A stretch of DNA of 64,000 nucleotides, from the NCBI GenBank assembly GCA_035948135.1, contig DASZJL010000223.1, forward strand, positions 5,253 through 69,252, read 5' to 3'. This document shows, piece after piece, positions 23,594-31,290 of this stretch. Within the stretch, counting starts at the first letter, position 1. Every line of letters begins with the position of its first letter. The position numbers were made by a program, and so were the translations under genes. The notes below the pieces were generated by a model. That model did not search any database, was not told where the DNA came from, and saw nothing but the letters and a program-made list of their open reading frames with translations. The DNA is from CADDZP01 sp035948135. Its GTDB lineage: Bacteria > Actinomycetota > Acidimicrobiia > Acidimicrobiales > AC-14.

Positions 23594-24229
23594 TTACCCG
23601 TAGACCTTGGCGGCCATGCCGTGGCGGAAGGCCAGGCTGATCCGGGGGCCGGCGGCGGCCACTTTGGGGACGCTGTGCTGCCAGAGGCGCTGGGTGCGGC
23701 CGCCGGTCACGAGCAGGTCGCCCCGGCCCAGCTCGAAAGGCCTTGACGGCCCCCCGCCCTTGGGGCGGAGCAGGAACTTCCGCGGCTGGCCGAGGGACAC
23801 GAGGGCGACGATCGGGCGCTCGATCTCCCGGGCGATCCGGTCGCCGTGCCAGGCCACGCTGTCGCGGCCGTCGCGGTAGAGGTTCATGCCCATGCTGTCG
23901 AGCTCAACCTCGTAGCGGTCGGACAGAACCCGGCGCATGTCCTCGAGCACCGCCGGCTGCAGGGGCACCCCCGACCCGGCCCGCCAGGACGACGTCAGCC
24001 GCGGTTCGACGACGCGCTTGTCGAACATCATCCGCGTGCGCTGCCCCCACGTGGTCGACGCCAGCAGCTCCGCGAACAGCTCGTCGGCGCCTGCCACCCA
24101 GGCGGGGGCGTAGTCGACCCACGACTCAGGGTCGAGGTCGACGCGGGCGAGCGACACGAACGCCTCGTCGACCGCGGCCTCGGTGGCTCCGTCGAGGAGC
24201 GACGGCTGCCAGTCAGGCGTCGCGGACAC
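23594..24229 (-). CDS. AlkB-like 2-oxoglutarate/Fe(II) dioxygenase
   Basis: 211 residues. The iron ligands fit the HxD...H pattern: His128 and Asp130 (WHGDRI) and His185 (WQHSVPK), with the 2-oxoglutarate Arg at 196 (RISLAFR). Further conserved features are NLYRDGRDSVAWH and the GDLLVTGG strand. AlkB proteins repair alkylated bases by oxidative demethylation. The GTG start at 24229 is supported by a TAACCT box six bases upstream on the - strand. The gene lies 27 bases before the HAD-like gene on the same strand, but with its own promoter-like box behind that gene. Confidence 0.9.
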   Translation of the reverse strand: MSATPDWQPSLLDGATEAAVDEAFVSLARVDLDPESWVDYAPAWVAGADELFAELLASTTWGQRTRMMFDKRVVEPRLTSSWRAGSGVPLQPAVLEDMRRVLSDRYEVELDSMGMNLYRDGRDSVAWHGDRIAREIERPIVALVSLGQPRKFLLRPKGGGPSRPFELGRGDLLVTGGRTQRLWQHSVPKVAAAGPRISLAFRHGMAAKVYG

Positions 24230-24235
24230 GCCTCT

Positions 24236-24241
24236 AGGTTA
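24236..24241 (-). promoter_or_regulatory. -10 box TAACCT for AlkB-like gene
   Basis: Read on the - strand, TAACCT is 6 bases before the GTG at 24229. Confidence 0.5.
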
Positions 24242-24256
24242 CCGCCGATCGAACAC

Positions 24257-24898
24257 CTATTCGACTCCGCTCAGTAGCTCGTCGAGGCGGTCGAAGGCGG
24301 CCAGGCGGTCCTGCCCGACCACGATGCCGCGCATGCCGAGGGCTTCGGCCGCGGCGACGTTGGCCGGGTGGTCGTCGAGGAAGACGGCTGCCTCGGCGTC
24401 GACGTCGACCGCATCCAGAGCGAGGCGGTAGATGCGCGGGTCGGGCTTGCGCACGCCGGCGTGGCACGAGTCGACGACGACGTCGAACAGGTCGTCGACT
24501 GGGACGAGCGACCGCCAACCCTCGCCGAACTCGACGACGTTGTTCGTCACGCACGCGGTGCGGACGCCGCCGGCCTTGATCGCAAGCGCCCGCGCCACCA
24601 CCGCGTCTCGCTGGTCGTCGTCACGCGCCAGCCTGACGAGGAAGTCGATGGGGTCGACGTCGTAGCCCTGCGCGCTGGCCATTTGCTTGAGCTCGGTCCG
24701 GGCGTCCTCGAGCGTCACCTCCCCACGCTCCAGGCGGTGCCAGGGATGCTCGCCGTCCTCGTGATACGACCCGAAGCACAGGTCGAAGGCCACGTCGACG
24801 TCGATGCCCAACTCGATCCCCGCTTCGTGGGCAGCCAGGAACGGGGATTCGGTGAACACGCCGCCGAAGTCGAAGAGGACCGCCTCAATCGTGCTCAA
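24257..24898 (-). CDS. HAD-superfamily hydrolase (DFGG type)
   Basis: 213 residues from a TTG start. The nucleophile motif is VLFDFGGVF (Asp10), the second motif TNN in TACVTNNVVEFG, the lysine in GVRKPDPRIYRLAL and the acidic pair in AVFLDDHPANV. The residue two after the nucleophile is Gly, not Asp, as in the YihX and epoxide-hydrolase N-terminal phosphatase group. The TTG is chosen because it overlaps the stop of the upstream acyl-CoA synthetase as TTGA, a coupling also seen at 60272. Longer readings lack homology. The substrate is unknown. Confidence 0.82.
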   Translation of the reverse strand: MSTIEAVLFDFGGVFTESPFLAAHEAGIELGIDVDVAFDLCFGSYHEDGEHPWHRLERGEVTLEDARTELKQMASAQGYDVDPIDFLVRLARDDDQRDAVVARALAIKAGGVRTACVTNNVVEFGEGWRSLVPVDDLFDVVVDSCHAGVRKPDPRIYRLALDAVDVDAEAAVFLDDHPANVAAAEALGMRGIVVGQDRLAAFDRLDELLSGVE

Positions 24899-26523
24899 GG
24901 CGTGCGATGGTAGGAGCGGCCGTGGGATTCCAACTCGTCGGCCAGCACCTTGCGGTCGTCGCCGCCCAGCGGACGGTAGTCGGGCGCACCACGCTCGGCC
25001 CGCCACCACACCTCCTCGGCGGTGTCCCAGCCGTCATGCTGCAGCGGCCCCTTGAGCACCTTGTTGGTTCCGGTCAGCGGCATCTCGCCGGTGATGCGCA
25101 CGAAGCGGGGAGCCCACTTGGTGCCGAGGTCGGCCTGCGCCTGCAGGAAGGCGACGAAGGCCTCCGGATCAAAGCGTGCGCCATCGCGCAGCTCGAGAGC
25201 GGCCATCACCTGGTCGCCACCATGGGGATCAGGGACGGCATAGACCGCAGCCATCACGACGTCCGGATGACGGAAGAGGATGCGTTCGACCGGCGCGGCG
25301 GCGAAGTTCTCCGAGTCGACGCGCAGCCAGTCGCTCGAGCGGCCGGCGAAGTAGAAGAAGTCGTTCTCGTCGCGGTATCCGAGGTCGCCCGTCCAGTACC
25401 ACCCCTTGCGGACGCGCTGGCTCTCGGCTTCGGGGTTGTTGTAGTAGCCCTCGAACCCAGGAGCGCCGGCCTTGTTGACGATCTCGCCGATGGCGTCGGG
25501 GTTGAGGAGCCGCCCGCCCTCGTCGAAGCGGGCGCGGGGACACTCCTCGCCGGTCGTCGGGTCGAGCACCACGGTGGCGTCGTTCTGGGGAACGCCGAGG
25601 GCGCCGGCCGGCATGTCGGGCACGCGGTTGATCGCCGTCCCCCCTTCGCTCATCCCGTAGCCCTCGACGATGCGGCAGCCGAAGCGGCGCTGGAACTCGG
25701 CGATGTCGCGCTCGGACGCCTCGGTGCCGAAGCCTCGCTCGAGGGTGTTGTCGGCGTCGTCACGCTGCTCCGGCGTCGCCAGGATGTAGGCCAGGCTCTT
25801 GCCCACGTAGTTGAAGTACGTGGCGCGGAAGCGACGGACGTCGGGCAGGAAGTTGGACGCCGAGAACTTGGGGCGAGTGGCGAACGCGGCGCCGACGGTC
25901 AACACCGGGGCCCAGACCGCCATCACCGCGTTGCCGTGGAACAGCGGCATCGAGCAGTAGCAGACGTCGTCGCGTCGGAACCCGTAGAGCTCGGACGCCC
26001 GCTGGCCGATCATCGCCAGTCGCCGCTGCGAACACTTCACGGCCTTCGGGGCCCCCGTCGACCCCGACGTGAAGAGCAAGACGATGAGCGAGGACGGGTC
26101 GGGCAGCTCGTTCGGCAGCTCGGCTGTTCGACCCGACAAGCCGCCGACGACGAGGATGCGGTCATCGTCCACGCCGGTGTCGAGGTCGGCCAGCGTGGCG
26201 CGGCCGGCGGGGTCGGTGACGATCAGCTGGCAGTCGGTGTGGCGGATGTCGCGCGCCAGTTCGGCGCCCCGGCGGGTGGGGTTGATGCCGACGACCGTCG
26301 CCCCCGACAGCGCCGCCCCGCCGAGCCAGAACAGATACTCGGGGCCGTTCTCGAGGAGGAGGCCGATGTGGAAGGGACCGGGCCGCCGAAGCTCCTGCGC
26401 CGCAGCAGCTCGCCCGGCGCTCTCGGCCACGACCTCACGCCAGGACCAGCTCTCATCGCCGAACAGCAGGCCAGGGTGGTCGTCGTCGGCCCGCGCGAGG
26501 AGCAGCTCGGCCACGGTCTCCAC
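24895..26523 (-). CDS. Long/medium-chain acyl-CoA synthetase (FadD17-like)
   Basis: 542 residues. AMP-binding motif VLLFTSGSTGAPKAV, the A5 block VEGYGMSEGG, the hinge WYWTGDLGYRDENDFFYF with FAGRSSDWLRVDSENF, and the catalytic lysine in LTGTNKVLKG. The absence of a signal peptide fits a cytosolic enzyme. The arrangement of these motifs resembles mycobacterial FadD17-type enzymes acting on sterol side-chain or fatty acids. I chose the GTG at 26523, near a TACACC box, over an upstream TTG/ATG because the N terminus then fits. Divergent from an amidohydrolase with only 25 bases between the starts. Confidence 0.88.
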   Translation of the reverse strand: METVAELLLARADDDHPGLLFGDESWSWREVVAESAGRAAAAQELRRPGPFHIGLLLENGPEYLFWLGGAALSGATVVGINPTRRGAELARDIRHTDCQLIVTDPAGRATLADLDTGVDDDRILVVGGLSGRTAELPNELPDPSSLIVLLFTSGSTGAPKAVKCSQRRLAMIGQRASELYGFRRDDVCYCSMPLFHGNAVMAVWAPVLTVGAAFATRPKFSASNFLPDVRRFRATYFNYVGKSLAYILATPEQRDDADNTLERGFGTEASERDIAEFQRRFGCRIVEGYGMSEGGTAINRVPDMPAGALGVPQNDATVVLDPTTGEECPRARFDEGGRLLNPDAIGEIVNKAGAPGFEGYYNNPEAESQRVRKGWYWTGDLGYRDENDFFYFAGRSSDWLRVDSENFAAAPVERILFRHPDVVMAAVYAVPDPHGGDQVMAALELRDGARFDPEAFVAFLQAQADLGTKWAPRFVRITGEMPLTGTNKVLKGPLQHDGWDTAEEVWWRAERGAPDYRPLGGDDRKVLADELESHGRSYHRTP

Positions 26524-26548
26524 ACGCCTGGTGTAGCAAAATGACGAG

Positions 26549-27739
26549 ATGAGCACGACGGTCGAGGACCTCTTCCTGCCCGAGCCCGAGCCGCGGGAGG
26601 TCCGCTACACCGTCATCTCCGTCGACGACCACCTGGTCGAGCCGGCCGACATGTTCGAGGGCCGCCTGCCGTCAAACCTCCAGGACCGGGCGCCCAAGAT
26701 CGTCAACAACGAGTGGGGCCACGAGGTCTGGGAGTTCGACGGTGAGGTCTACAGCCAGGTGGGGATGAACGCCGTCGCCGGCCGCCGCCCCGAAACCGTG
26801 AAGATCGAACCCTTCCGCTTCGACCAGATGCGCCGTGGCTGTTGGGACATCGACGCTCGCATCCGCGACATGGACATCAACGGCGTCTGGGCGTCGCTCA
26901 ACTTCCCGTCAATGATCACCGGCTTCTGCGGCCGCGTGTTCAGCCAGTGCTCCGACCCTGAGCTCGGCCTCGCCGTCACCAGGGCGTGGAACGACTGGCT
27001 GTTCGACGAGTGGTACTCGCCTTACCCCGAGCGCATCATCCCCATGGGCATCACGTGGCTCTCGGATGCCGATATCGGTGCCGAGGAGATCCGCCGCAAC
27101 GCCGAGCGCGGCTTCCGCTCGGTGACGCTGCCGGAGCGGCCGCACCGGCTGGACATGCCGTCGATCTTCGACCGCTACTGGGAGCCGATCATCCGGGCGT
27201 GCGCCGAGACCGAGACCGTCATCAGCCTGCACGTCGGCTCGTCGGGAATGGTCGACTTCCCGAAGTACTCCCCCGGCGTGCAGCTGGGCGCCACCCTGTT
27301 CGGCCAGATGTCGTTGACGGCGTGCGCCGAGTGGCTGTGGTCGGGGTGGGCCGTCAAGTACCCCGAGCTGAAGGTCGCCATGTCCGAAGGCGGCATCGGC
27401 TGGGTGGCCATGCTGATCGACCGCCTCGACAACATCATCGACCGGTCGGGCTATGGGATGGGGTGGGACATCCGCCCCGCCGAGGTCCTCAGGCGCAACT
27501 TCTGGTTCTGCACCATCGACGACCCCTCCACGATCGAGACCCGCCACTCCATCGGTGTCGAGAACGTCATGGTCGAGGTCGACTACCCGCACGGCGACGG
27601 CACGTGGCCCGACACCCAGGACGTGATCGAGCACTACTGGGGTCACATCCCGCCCAAGGAGCTGCGCATGATGTGCAGCGAGAACGCGGCAGCCCTGTAC
27701 CGCCACCCGCTTCCTGAGAAGGTCCTGCCAGAAGGCTGA
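26549..27739 (+). CDS. Amidohydrolase-2 family metal-dependent hydrolase, copy 1
   Basis: 396 residues. TIM-barrel protein of the amidohydrolase_2 (ACMSD/resorcylate decarboxylase-like) class. VDDHLVEPADMFEGRLP replaces the N-terminal HxH motif with DDHxxEP, as in actinobacterial members; conserved HVGSSGMVDFP, a SEGGIGWVAML strand and VMVEVDYPHGDGTWPD (Asp and His ligands) follow. Substrate unknown; relatives act as hydrolases or decarboxylases in aromatic and sterol-ring degradation. A close paralogue is at 58992 with the same MFEGRLP and EMRRGCWD-type blocks. The start lies beside the divergent FadD promoter. The last residues run into two hairpins before the Rpf-like gene. Confidence 0.85.
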   Translation: MSTTVEDLFLPEPEPREVRYTVISVDDHLVEPADMFEGRLPSNLQDRAPKIVNNEWGHEVWEFDGEVYSQVGMNAVAGRRPETVKIEPFRFDQMRRGCWDIDARIRDMDINGVWASLNFPSMITGFCGRVFSQCSDPELGLAVTRAWNDWLFDEWYSPYPERIIPMGITWLSDADIGAEEIRRNAERGFRSVTLPERPHRLDMPSIFDRYWEPIIRACAETETVISLHVGSSGMVDFPKYSPGVQLGATLFGQMSLTACAEWLWSGWAVKYPELKVAMSEGGIGWVAMLIDRLDNIIDRSGYGMGWDIRPAEVLRRNFWFCTIDDPSTIETRHSIGVENVMVEVDYPHGDGTWPDTQDVIEHYWGHIPPKELRMMCSENAAALYRHPLPEKVLPEG

Positions 27740-27774
27740 GGACCAGCGTAGGTCCGGTTTGTCTACCGCAAACC
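27740..27774. terminator. Two hairpins after amidohydrolase copy 1
   Basis: GGACC-N6-GGTCC (27740-27755) starts at the base after the stop, and GGTTTG-N7-CAAACC (27756-27774) follows directly. Together they may end the amidohydrolase transcript before the Rpf-like promoter. Confidence 0.5.
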
Positions 27775-27782
27775 ACTCTCGG

Positions 27783-27830
27783 TAGGGTCGCTGGCGCTTC
27801 CCCACTTCTTCATGTGGGTGGCGCGCGTCC
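27783..27830 (+). promoter_or_regulatory. Promoter and structured leader of Rpf-like gene 2
   Basis: TAGGGT (27783-27788) is the -10 box. In the leader CCCAC (27801-27805) pairs with GTGGG (27814-27818) around TTCTTCAT, and GCGC blocks lie on both sides. The sequence blocks TAGGGTCG, TTCTTxATGT and GGCGCGCG are shared with the leader of the paralogue at 8476-8528, but the stem bases differ. Confidence 0.55.
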
Positions 27831-27833
27831 CAG

Positions 27834-28799
27834 ATGCCGACACCTCGAAGCCTCGTCAGGGCAGGTCTCGCCCTCGCCGTGCTGGTGGGTACCACCAGCG
27901 CCACAGTCGGAACCGGTTCCGCCGATCCGATCGCTGACAAGCGCGCTGAGGCGGCCCGCATCGCCGCCCAACTGGACGCCGGCGCCGCCCAGGTCACCAG
28001 CCTCTCGAAGCAGGCCAACCGGGCCAAGGGCCAGCTGGGCGCGACAGAGGCGGCGCTCGCCCAGGCCACCGCCGAGGCCAACGCGGCCGACAACCGGCTC
28101 GGCCAGACCCGCACTCGGCTCGCCACCCAGGCCGTCGACGCCTACGTACACGGCGGATCAGCCAGCCTCCTCGGCGAGCTGACCAAGAGCAACGGTTCGG
28201 ACCTCTCGGTTCGCAAGCAGTACGCCGACCTCGCGGCTGGGAACGACCAGCAGGCCATCGACGACATGCGCGCCGCACGCGAGGACCTGGCAGCGCGCCG
28301 CGTGAGCCTCCGTCGCATCCAGGGGGTGCGCGCCGCGGCCGTCAGCCAGCTCGACAAGCGAACTGCCTCGCTCACCCAGGCCCAGAACAGCGAGAAGACA
28401 CTGCTCGGCAAGGTGCAGGGCGAACTGGCAGCGCTGGTAGCCGCCGACCAGGCCCGCCGCGACGCCGAGGCTGCGGCCCGGTCGCGAGCAGCGGCGTTGA
28501 CCGCGGCCGCCACGCGGGCGCCGCAGGTGCCCCTCAGCTTCCACGGCTGGCCGCCGATGCCGCCGGGATGGCAGCCCCTCGGCGGCACGTTCGCGTGCAT
28601 CCGCCAGATGGAGTCAGGCGACAACTACAGCGAAGCCGGTGGCGGGGCCTACCAGTTCCTCGACTCGACGTGGCACTCGCTCGGCCAGCCGGGCACGGCC
28701 AGCGACGCCCCGCCGTGGGTGCAGGACGCCATGGCCGTCGAGCTCCAGCAGCGCAGCGGTTGGAGTCAGTGGACCACAGCTCCCATGTGTGGCCGCTGA
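27834..28799 (+). CDS. Secreted Rpf-like transglycosylase with coiled-coil, copy 2
   Basis: 321 residues. Signal peptide about 1-30 (LAVLVGTTSATVGTGSADP), coiled-coil about 35-220 (DKRAEAARIAAQLDAGAAQV), a Pro-rich linker (LSFHGWPPMPPGWQPLGG) and a C-terminal Rpf-like domain (FACIRQMESGDNYSEAGG, then AYQFLDSTWHSLG and WSQWTTAPMCGR). The Glu in QMESG is the expected catalytic residue. It shares layout, many residues, the -10 region, the leader and the terminator with the gene at 7597, so it is a duplication. It should act on peptidoglycan outside the cell, in growth, division or resuscitation. Copy 2 has the linker that copy 1 lacks. Confidence 0.88.
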   Translation: MPTPRSLVRAGLALAVLVGTTSATVGTGSADPIADKRAEAARIAAQLDAGAAQVTSLSKQANRAKGQLGATEAALAQATAEANAADNRLGQTRTRLATQAVDAYVHGGSASLLGELTKSNGSDLSVRKQYADLAAGNDQQAIDDMRAAREDLAARRVSLRRIQGVRAAAVSQLDKRTASLTQAQNSEKTLLGKVQGELAALVAADQARRDAEAAARSRAAALTAAATRAPQVPLSFHGWPPMPPGWQPLGGTFACIRQMESGDNYSEAGGGAYQFLDSTWHSLGQPGTASDAPPWVQDAMAVELQQRSGWSQWTTAPMCGR

Positions 28800-28830
28800 C
28801 GGCGTAGGCGAAGCCGACGCCGTTACGGCC
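28791..28830 (+). terminator. Terminator stem spanning the stop codon of Rpf-like gene 2
   Basis: GGCCG (28791-28795) pairs with the CGGCC ending at 28830; inside, ACGGCGT and GGC-GAA-GCC...ACGCCGT pair with one mismatch. The TGA at 28797-28799 sits in the stem. The same arrangement ends the paralogue. Confidence 0.65.
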
Positions 28831-28841
28831 AGGTCGCGGGC

Positions 28842-28874
28842 CGTTTCTCAGCTTTCTGCGCTGCTTCCAAGGTT
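28842..28874. promoter_or_regulatory. Weak 11-bp phased repeats before DUF5666-like gene
   Basis: CGTTTCTCAGC (28842), TTTCTGCGCTG (28853) and CTTCCAAGGTT (28864) are spaced 11 bases apart and resemble the units before 12304 and 30076. The match is weaker. It lies about 20 bases before the gene start. Confidence 0.35.
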
Positions 28875-28893
28875 CGGTGCCGATACTTGGAGG

Positions 28894-29469
28894 ATGGAGC
28901 AACGCACCGTCTCGAGTCGTCGTCGGATCGCATCGATCGCCCTGATTGCCGGAGTTCTGCTGGTTGGGGGTATCGGCGTCGCGGTGGCCCAGACGGGCGG
29001 CTCGTCGACCACCACGCCGTCACCCCCGACGTCGCTTCCCGGCCGCGGGCAGCGCGGTGCGGGCGGGCCCGGCGGCCGTTTCAAGGGCGGCCCGGGACCC
29101 GGGTTCGGGGGCGGCGCGCCGCGCGGTGCGATCCACGGTGAATTCGTGGCGCCCGATGGCTCGGGCGGCTATCGCACCGTCGCCATGCAGGTCGGCGACG
29201 TGACGGCGGTGAGCTCGGACTCGATCACCGTCAAGAGCGCTGACAACTTCTCGCGCACCTACTCGGTCGACCCGAACACGGTGGTCAACTCCGGGCGAGA
29301 CGGCATCGCCAACGTGAAGAACGGCGACAAGGTCGCCGTCAACGCCGTCGTGAATGGCGGCAAGGCGGCCGCCCGCAGCGTCCAGGACATGACCACGCTC
29401 GGTCAGATCCGCCAGCACTGGAACCCGAACGCGCCGCAAGGCGGCCCGCCGACGACACGCACCTCGTAG
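28894..29469 (+). CDS. Secreted/anchored protein with DUF5666-like domain
   Basis: 191 residues. Signal or anchor helix about 11-30 (IASIALIAGVLLVGGIGVAV), a Ser/Thr/Pro then Gly-rich linker (GRGQRGAGGPGGRFKGG), then a small beta-barrel of about 90 residues (VGDVTAVSSDSITVKS, then DPNTVVNSGRDGIANVKNGD and KVAVNAVVNGGKA) that resembles DUF5666, an OB-like domain of unknown function. A GGAG sequence precedes the ATG at 28894. Its promoter region carries weak repeats like those before the two-component system, so envelope-stress control is possible. Confidence 0.75.
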   Translation: MEQRTVSSRRRIASIALIAGVLLVGGIGVAVAQTGGSSTTTPSPPTSLPGRGQRGAGGPGGRFKGGPGPGFGGGAPRGAIHGEFVAPDGSGGYRTVAMQVGDVTAVSSDSITVKSADNFSRTYSVDPNTVVNSGRDGIANVKNGDKVAVNAVVNGGKAAARSVQDMTTLGQIRQHWNPNAPQGGPPTTRTS

Positions 29470-29482
29470 CGGGAACAGGGCT

Positions 29483-29497
29483 ACCCCTCATCGGGGT
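29483..29497. terminator. Short hairpin after DUF5666-like gene
   Basis: ACCCC-TCATC-GGGGT lies 14 bases after the stop and 20 bases before the next start. Stem of five pairs; no T-run. Confidence 0.4.
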
Positions 29498-29516
29498 TGG
29501 GTAGAAAAGACGACTG

Positions 29517-30008
29517 ATGAGGTCACTTTTCGCCTTCCCCCATCCGGTGAATGAGGTCTCGGCTCGCCTCGTGGCGGGCGGGGTCGTGGTGATGTCCGTC
29601 CTCATCCTGGCGCTGGGGTGGCACTGGCTCCTGATCCCGCTCGCCTACGGGTTCCTGGCCCGCGTTCTCACCGGACCGACGCTGAGTCCGCTCGGCCAAC
29701 TGGTCACGCGCGGCATCACTCCTCAGCTCGGCGTCAACAAGCCGGTGCCAGGGCCCCCGAAGCGATTCGCGCAGGGCATCGGGGCGACGCTGACGGTCAG
29801 CGCCGCCGTCCTCCATTTCGCGTTCGGCGCGACGACGGCGGCCGACGTGCTCGTGGCCATGGTGTTGGTGGCCGCCACGCTGGAGTCGGTCTTCGCCTAC
29901 TGCATCGGGTGCAAGCTCTTCGCCCTGCTGATGCGGGCCGGGCTCATTCCCGAGGACGTCTGCGAGGAGTGCAACGACATCTGGGGACGCCGGACCGCCA
30001 GCGCGTAG
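29517..30008 (+). CDS. DUF4395 family membrane protein
   Basis: 163 residues. It matches DUF4395: NEVSARLVAGGVVVMSVLIL opens helix 1, FLARVLTGPTLSPLGQL is the conserved loop, and the third helix ends in a CxxC motif (FAYCIGCKLFALLMRAG), with a second cysteine pair at the end (VCEECNDIW). Four membrane helices are expected. Family members often sit near thiosulfate sulfurtransferase or thioredoxin-like genes and may handle sulfur or redox chemistry; no such gene lies here. The two CxxC motifs suggest thiol chemistry or metal binding. Confidence 0.85.
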   Translation: MRSLFAFPHPVNEVSARLVAGGVVVMSVLILALGWHWLLIPLAYGFLARVLTGPTLSPLGQLVTRGITPQLGVNKPVPGPPKRFAQGIGATLTVSAAVLHFAFGATTAADVLVAMVLVAATLESVFAYCIGCKLFALLMRAGLIPEDVCEECNDIWGRRTASA

Positions 30009-30020
30009 AGGACTGTGCGG

Positions 30021-30053
30021 GGCCTCTCGGCTTCCTCTCAGGATCCTCAAAGG
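30021..30053. promoter_or_regulatory. Three 11-bp phased repeats before HtrA gene
   Basis: CCTCTCGGCTT (30021), CCTCTCAGGAT (30032) and CCTCAAAGGTC (30043) repeat with exact 11-base spacing. A long stem CGGGGC/GCCCCG (30016-30021 with 30056-30061) encloses them. They resemble the units before the OmpR-type regulator at 12304 and are good candidates for its binding site. Confidence 0.6.
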
Positions 30054-30075
30054 TCGAGCCCCGAGGATGGCTTGC

Positions 30076-31290
30076 ATGACGTACGTGACGACCGACGACA
30101 ACGAACCCACACGCGTCCTCGATCCCCAGCCGGGAGATCCCGGTGAAGGCGACGGCGGGTCCCCCCCGAACCCGGCGTCGTACCCGCCCGCGCCGGCCCG
30201 GCAGCGCAATTGGTTGGCGGCGGTAGTCGCCGCCGCTGTGCTGGCCGGCGCCGGTGCCGGCGCGGGAGTCTCCGCCCTCATGCACGACAGCTCGACATCA
30301 ACGGCCACGGTCCCCTCGGCGAGCTCCCGGAACTCGAGCGTGATCGCCCAGCCGTCGGACGTGCAGGGCATTCTGGCCAAGGTCGGTCCGGCCGTTGCCT
30401 ACGTGCGAACCCAGAACTTCAGCCCCGGGACGTTCTTCCCCTCGGGCGGCGCCGGCACGGGCATCGTGCTGACGCCTGACGGCCAGTTGCTGACCAACGC
30501 TCATGTCGTGTCCGGGGCGACGTCGATCAAGGTCACCATCGGCAGCGACACCCAGTCCCACGACGCCACCGTGATGGGCGTCGACACCACCCACGACCTG
30601 GCGCTCGTGAAGATCAACGGCGTGAGCAACCTGCCGGTCGCCCAGCTCGGCAACTCGTCTGACCTCAAGGTCGGTGACAGTGTCATCGCCATCGGCAACG
30701 CGCTGAACCTGCAGGGCGGCATGACGGTCACGGAGGGCATCGTTTCCGCCCTCAACCGCTCGATCGACGCCGGGGGCGGGGCCACGAGCCAGAGCGAAAG
30801 TCTGAGCGGTCTCATCCAGACCGACGCCGCCATCAACCCCGGCAACTCAGGCGGTCCGCTCGTCAACTCCGCCGGACAGGTGGTCGGGATCAACACCGCG
30901 ACCAGTGGTGACGCCCAGAACATCGGCTTCGCCATCGCCATCGACAACGCCAAGCCCGTCATCGACAACCTCCGCAAGGGCGGCGGCTCGACCTCCCCCG
31001 GTGCGTCGGCCCAGCAGGGCAACGGCGCGTTCCTCGGCGTGAGCGTCACCGACGGCCAGACCGGCGCACTCGTTCAGGACGTCGACCCCAACGCCCCCGC
31101 CGGCCGCGCCGGCATTCAGCAGGGCGACGAGATCGTGTCCCTCGGCGGTCAGTCCGTGCAGTCCGCCAACGACCTGACGTCCGCCATGCAGTCGCACAAG
31201 CCGGGCGACAAGGTCACCATCACGTTCCTTCGCGGCCAGGGTCGGCAGTCGGTCGACGTCCAGCTGGCATCCCGCCAGGCCAGCAACTAG
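30076..31290 (+). CDS. HtrA/DegP-family serine protease with PDZ domain (PepD-like)
   Basis: 404 residues. N-terminal cytosolic part, Pro-rich, then one membrane helix about 44-66 (NWLAAVVAAAVLAGAGAGAGV). The trypsin-like protease has His143 (TNAHVV), Asp174 (HDLALVKI) and Ser258 (GNSGGPLV). One PDZ domain follows (LGVSVTDGQTGALV, then PAGRAGIQQGDEIV). It cleaves misfolded proteins at the outer face of the membrane. I prefer the ATG at 30076 over 30067 because GAGG is well placed. In mycobacteria PepD is under MprAB control; phased repeats here suggest the same for this gene. The stop overlaps the convergent acyl-CoA synthetase stop. Confidence 0.9.
   Translation: MTYVTTDDNEPTRVLDPQPGDPGEGDGGSPPNPASYPPAPARQRNWLAAVVAAAVLAGAGAGAGVSALMHDSSTSTATVPSASSRNSSVIAQPSDVQGILAKVGPAVAYVRTQNFSPGTFFPSGGAGTGIVLTPDGQLLTNAHVVSGATSIKVTIGSDTQSHDATVMGVDTTHDLALVKINGVSNLPVAQLGNSSDLKVGDSVIAIGNALNLQGGMTVTEGIVSALNRSIDAGGGATSQSESLSGLIQTDAAINPGNSGGPLVNSAGQVVGINTATSGDAQNIGFAIAIDNAKPVIDNLRKGGGSTSPGASAQQGNGAFLGVSVTDGQTGALVQDVDPNAPAGRAGIQQGDEIVSLGGQSVQSANDLTSAMQSHKPGDKVTITFLRGQGRQSVDVQLASRQASN

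Noticed and set aside
27740..27833. Possible c-di-AMP (ydaO-yuaA) riboswitch before the Rpf-like gene
   Set aside because: Rpf genes in other actinobacteria have this element, but the leader after the -10 box is only about 45 bases, too short for it, and the conserved ydaO core was not recognised.
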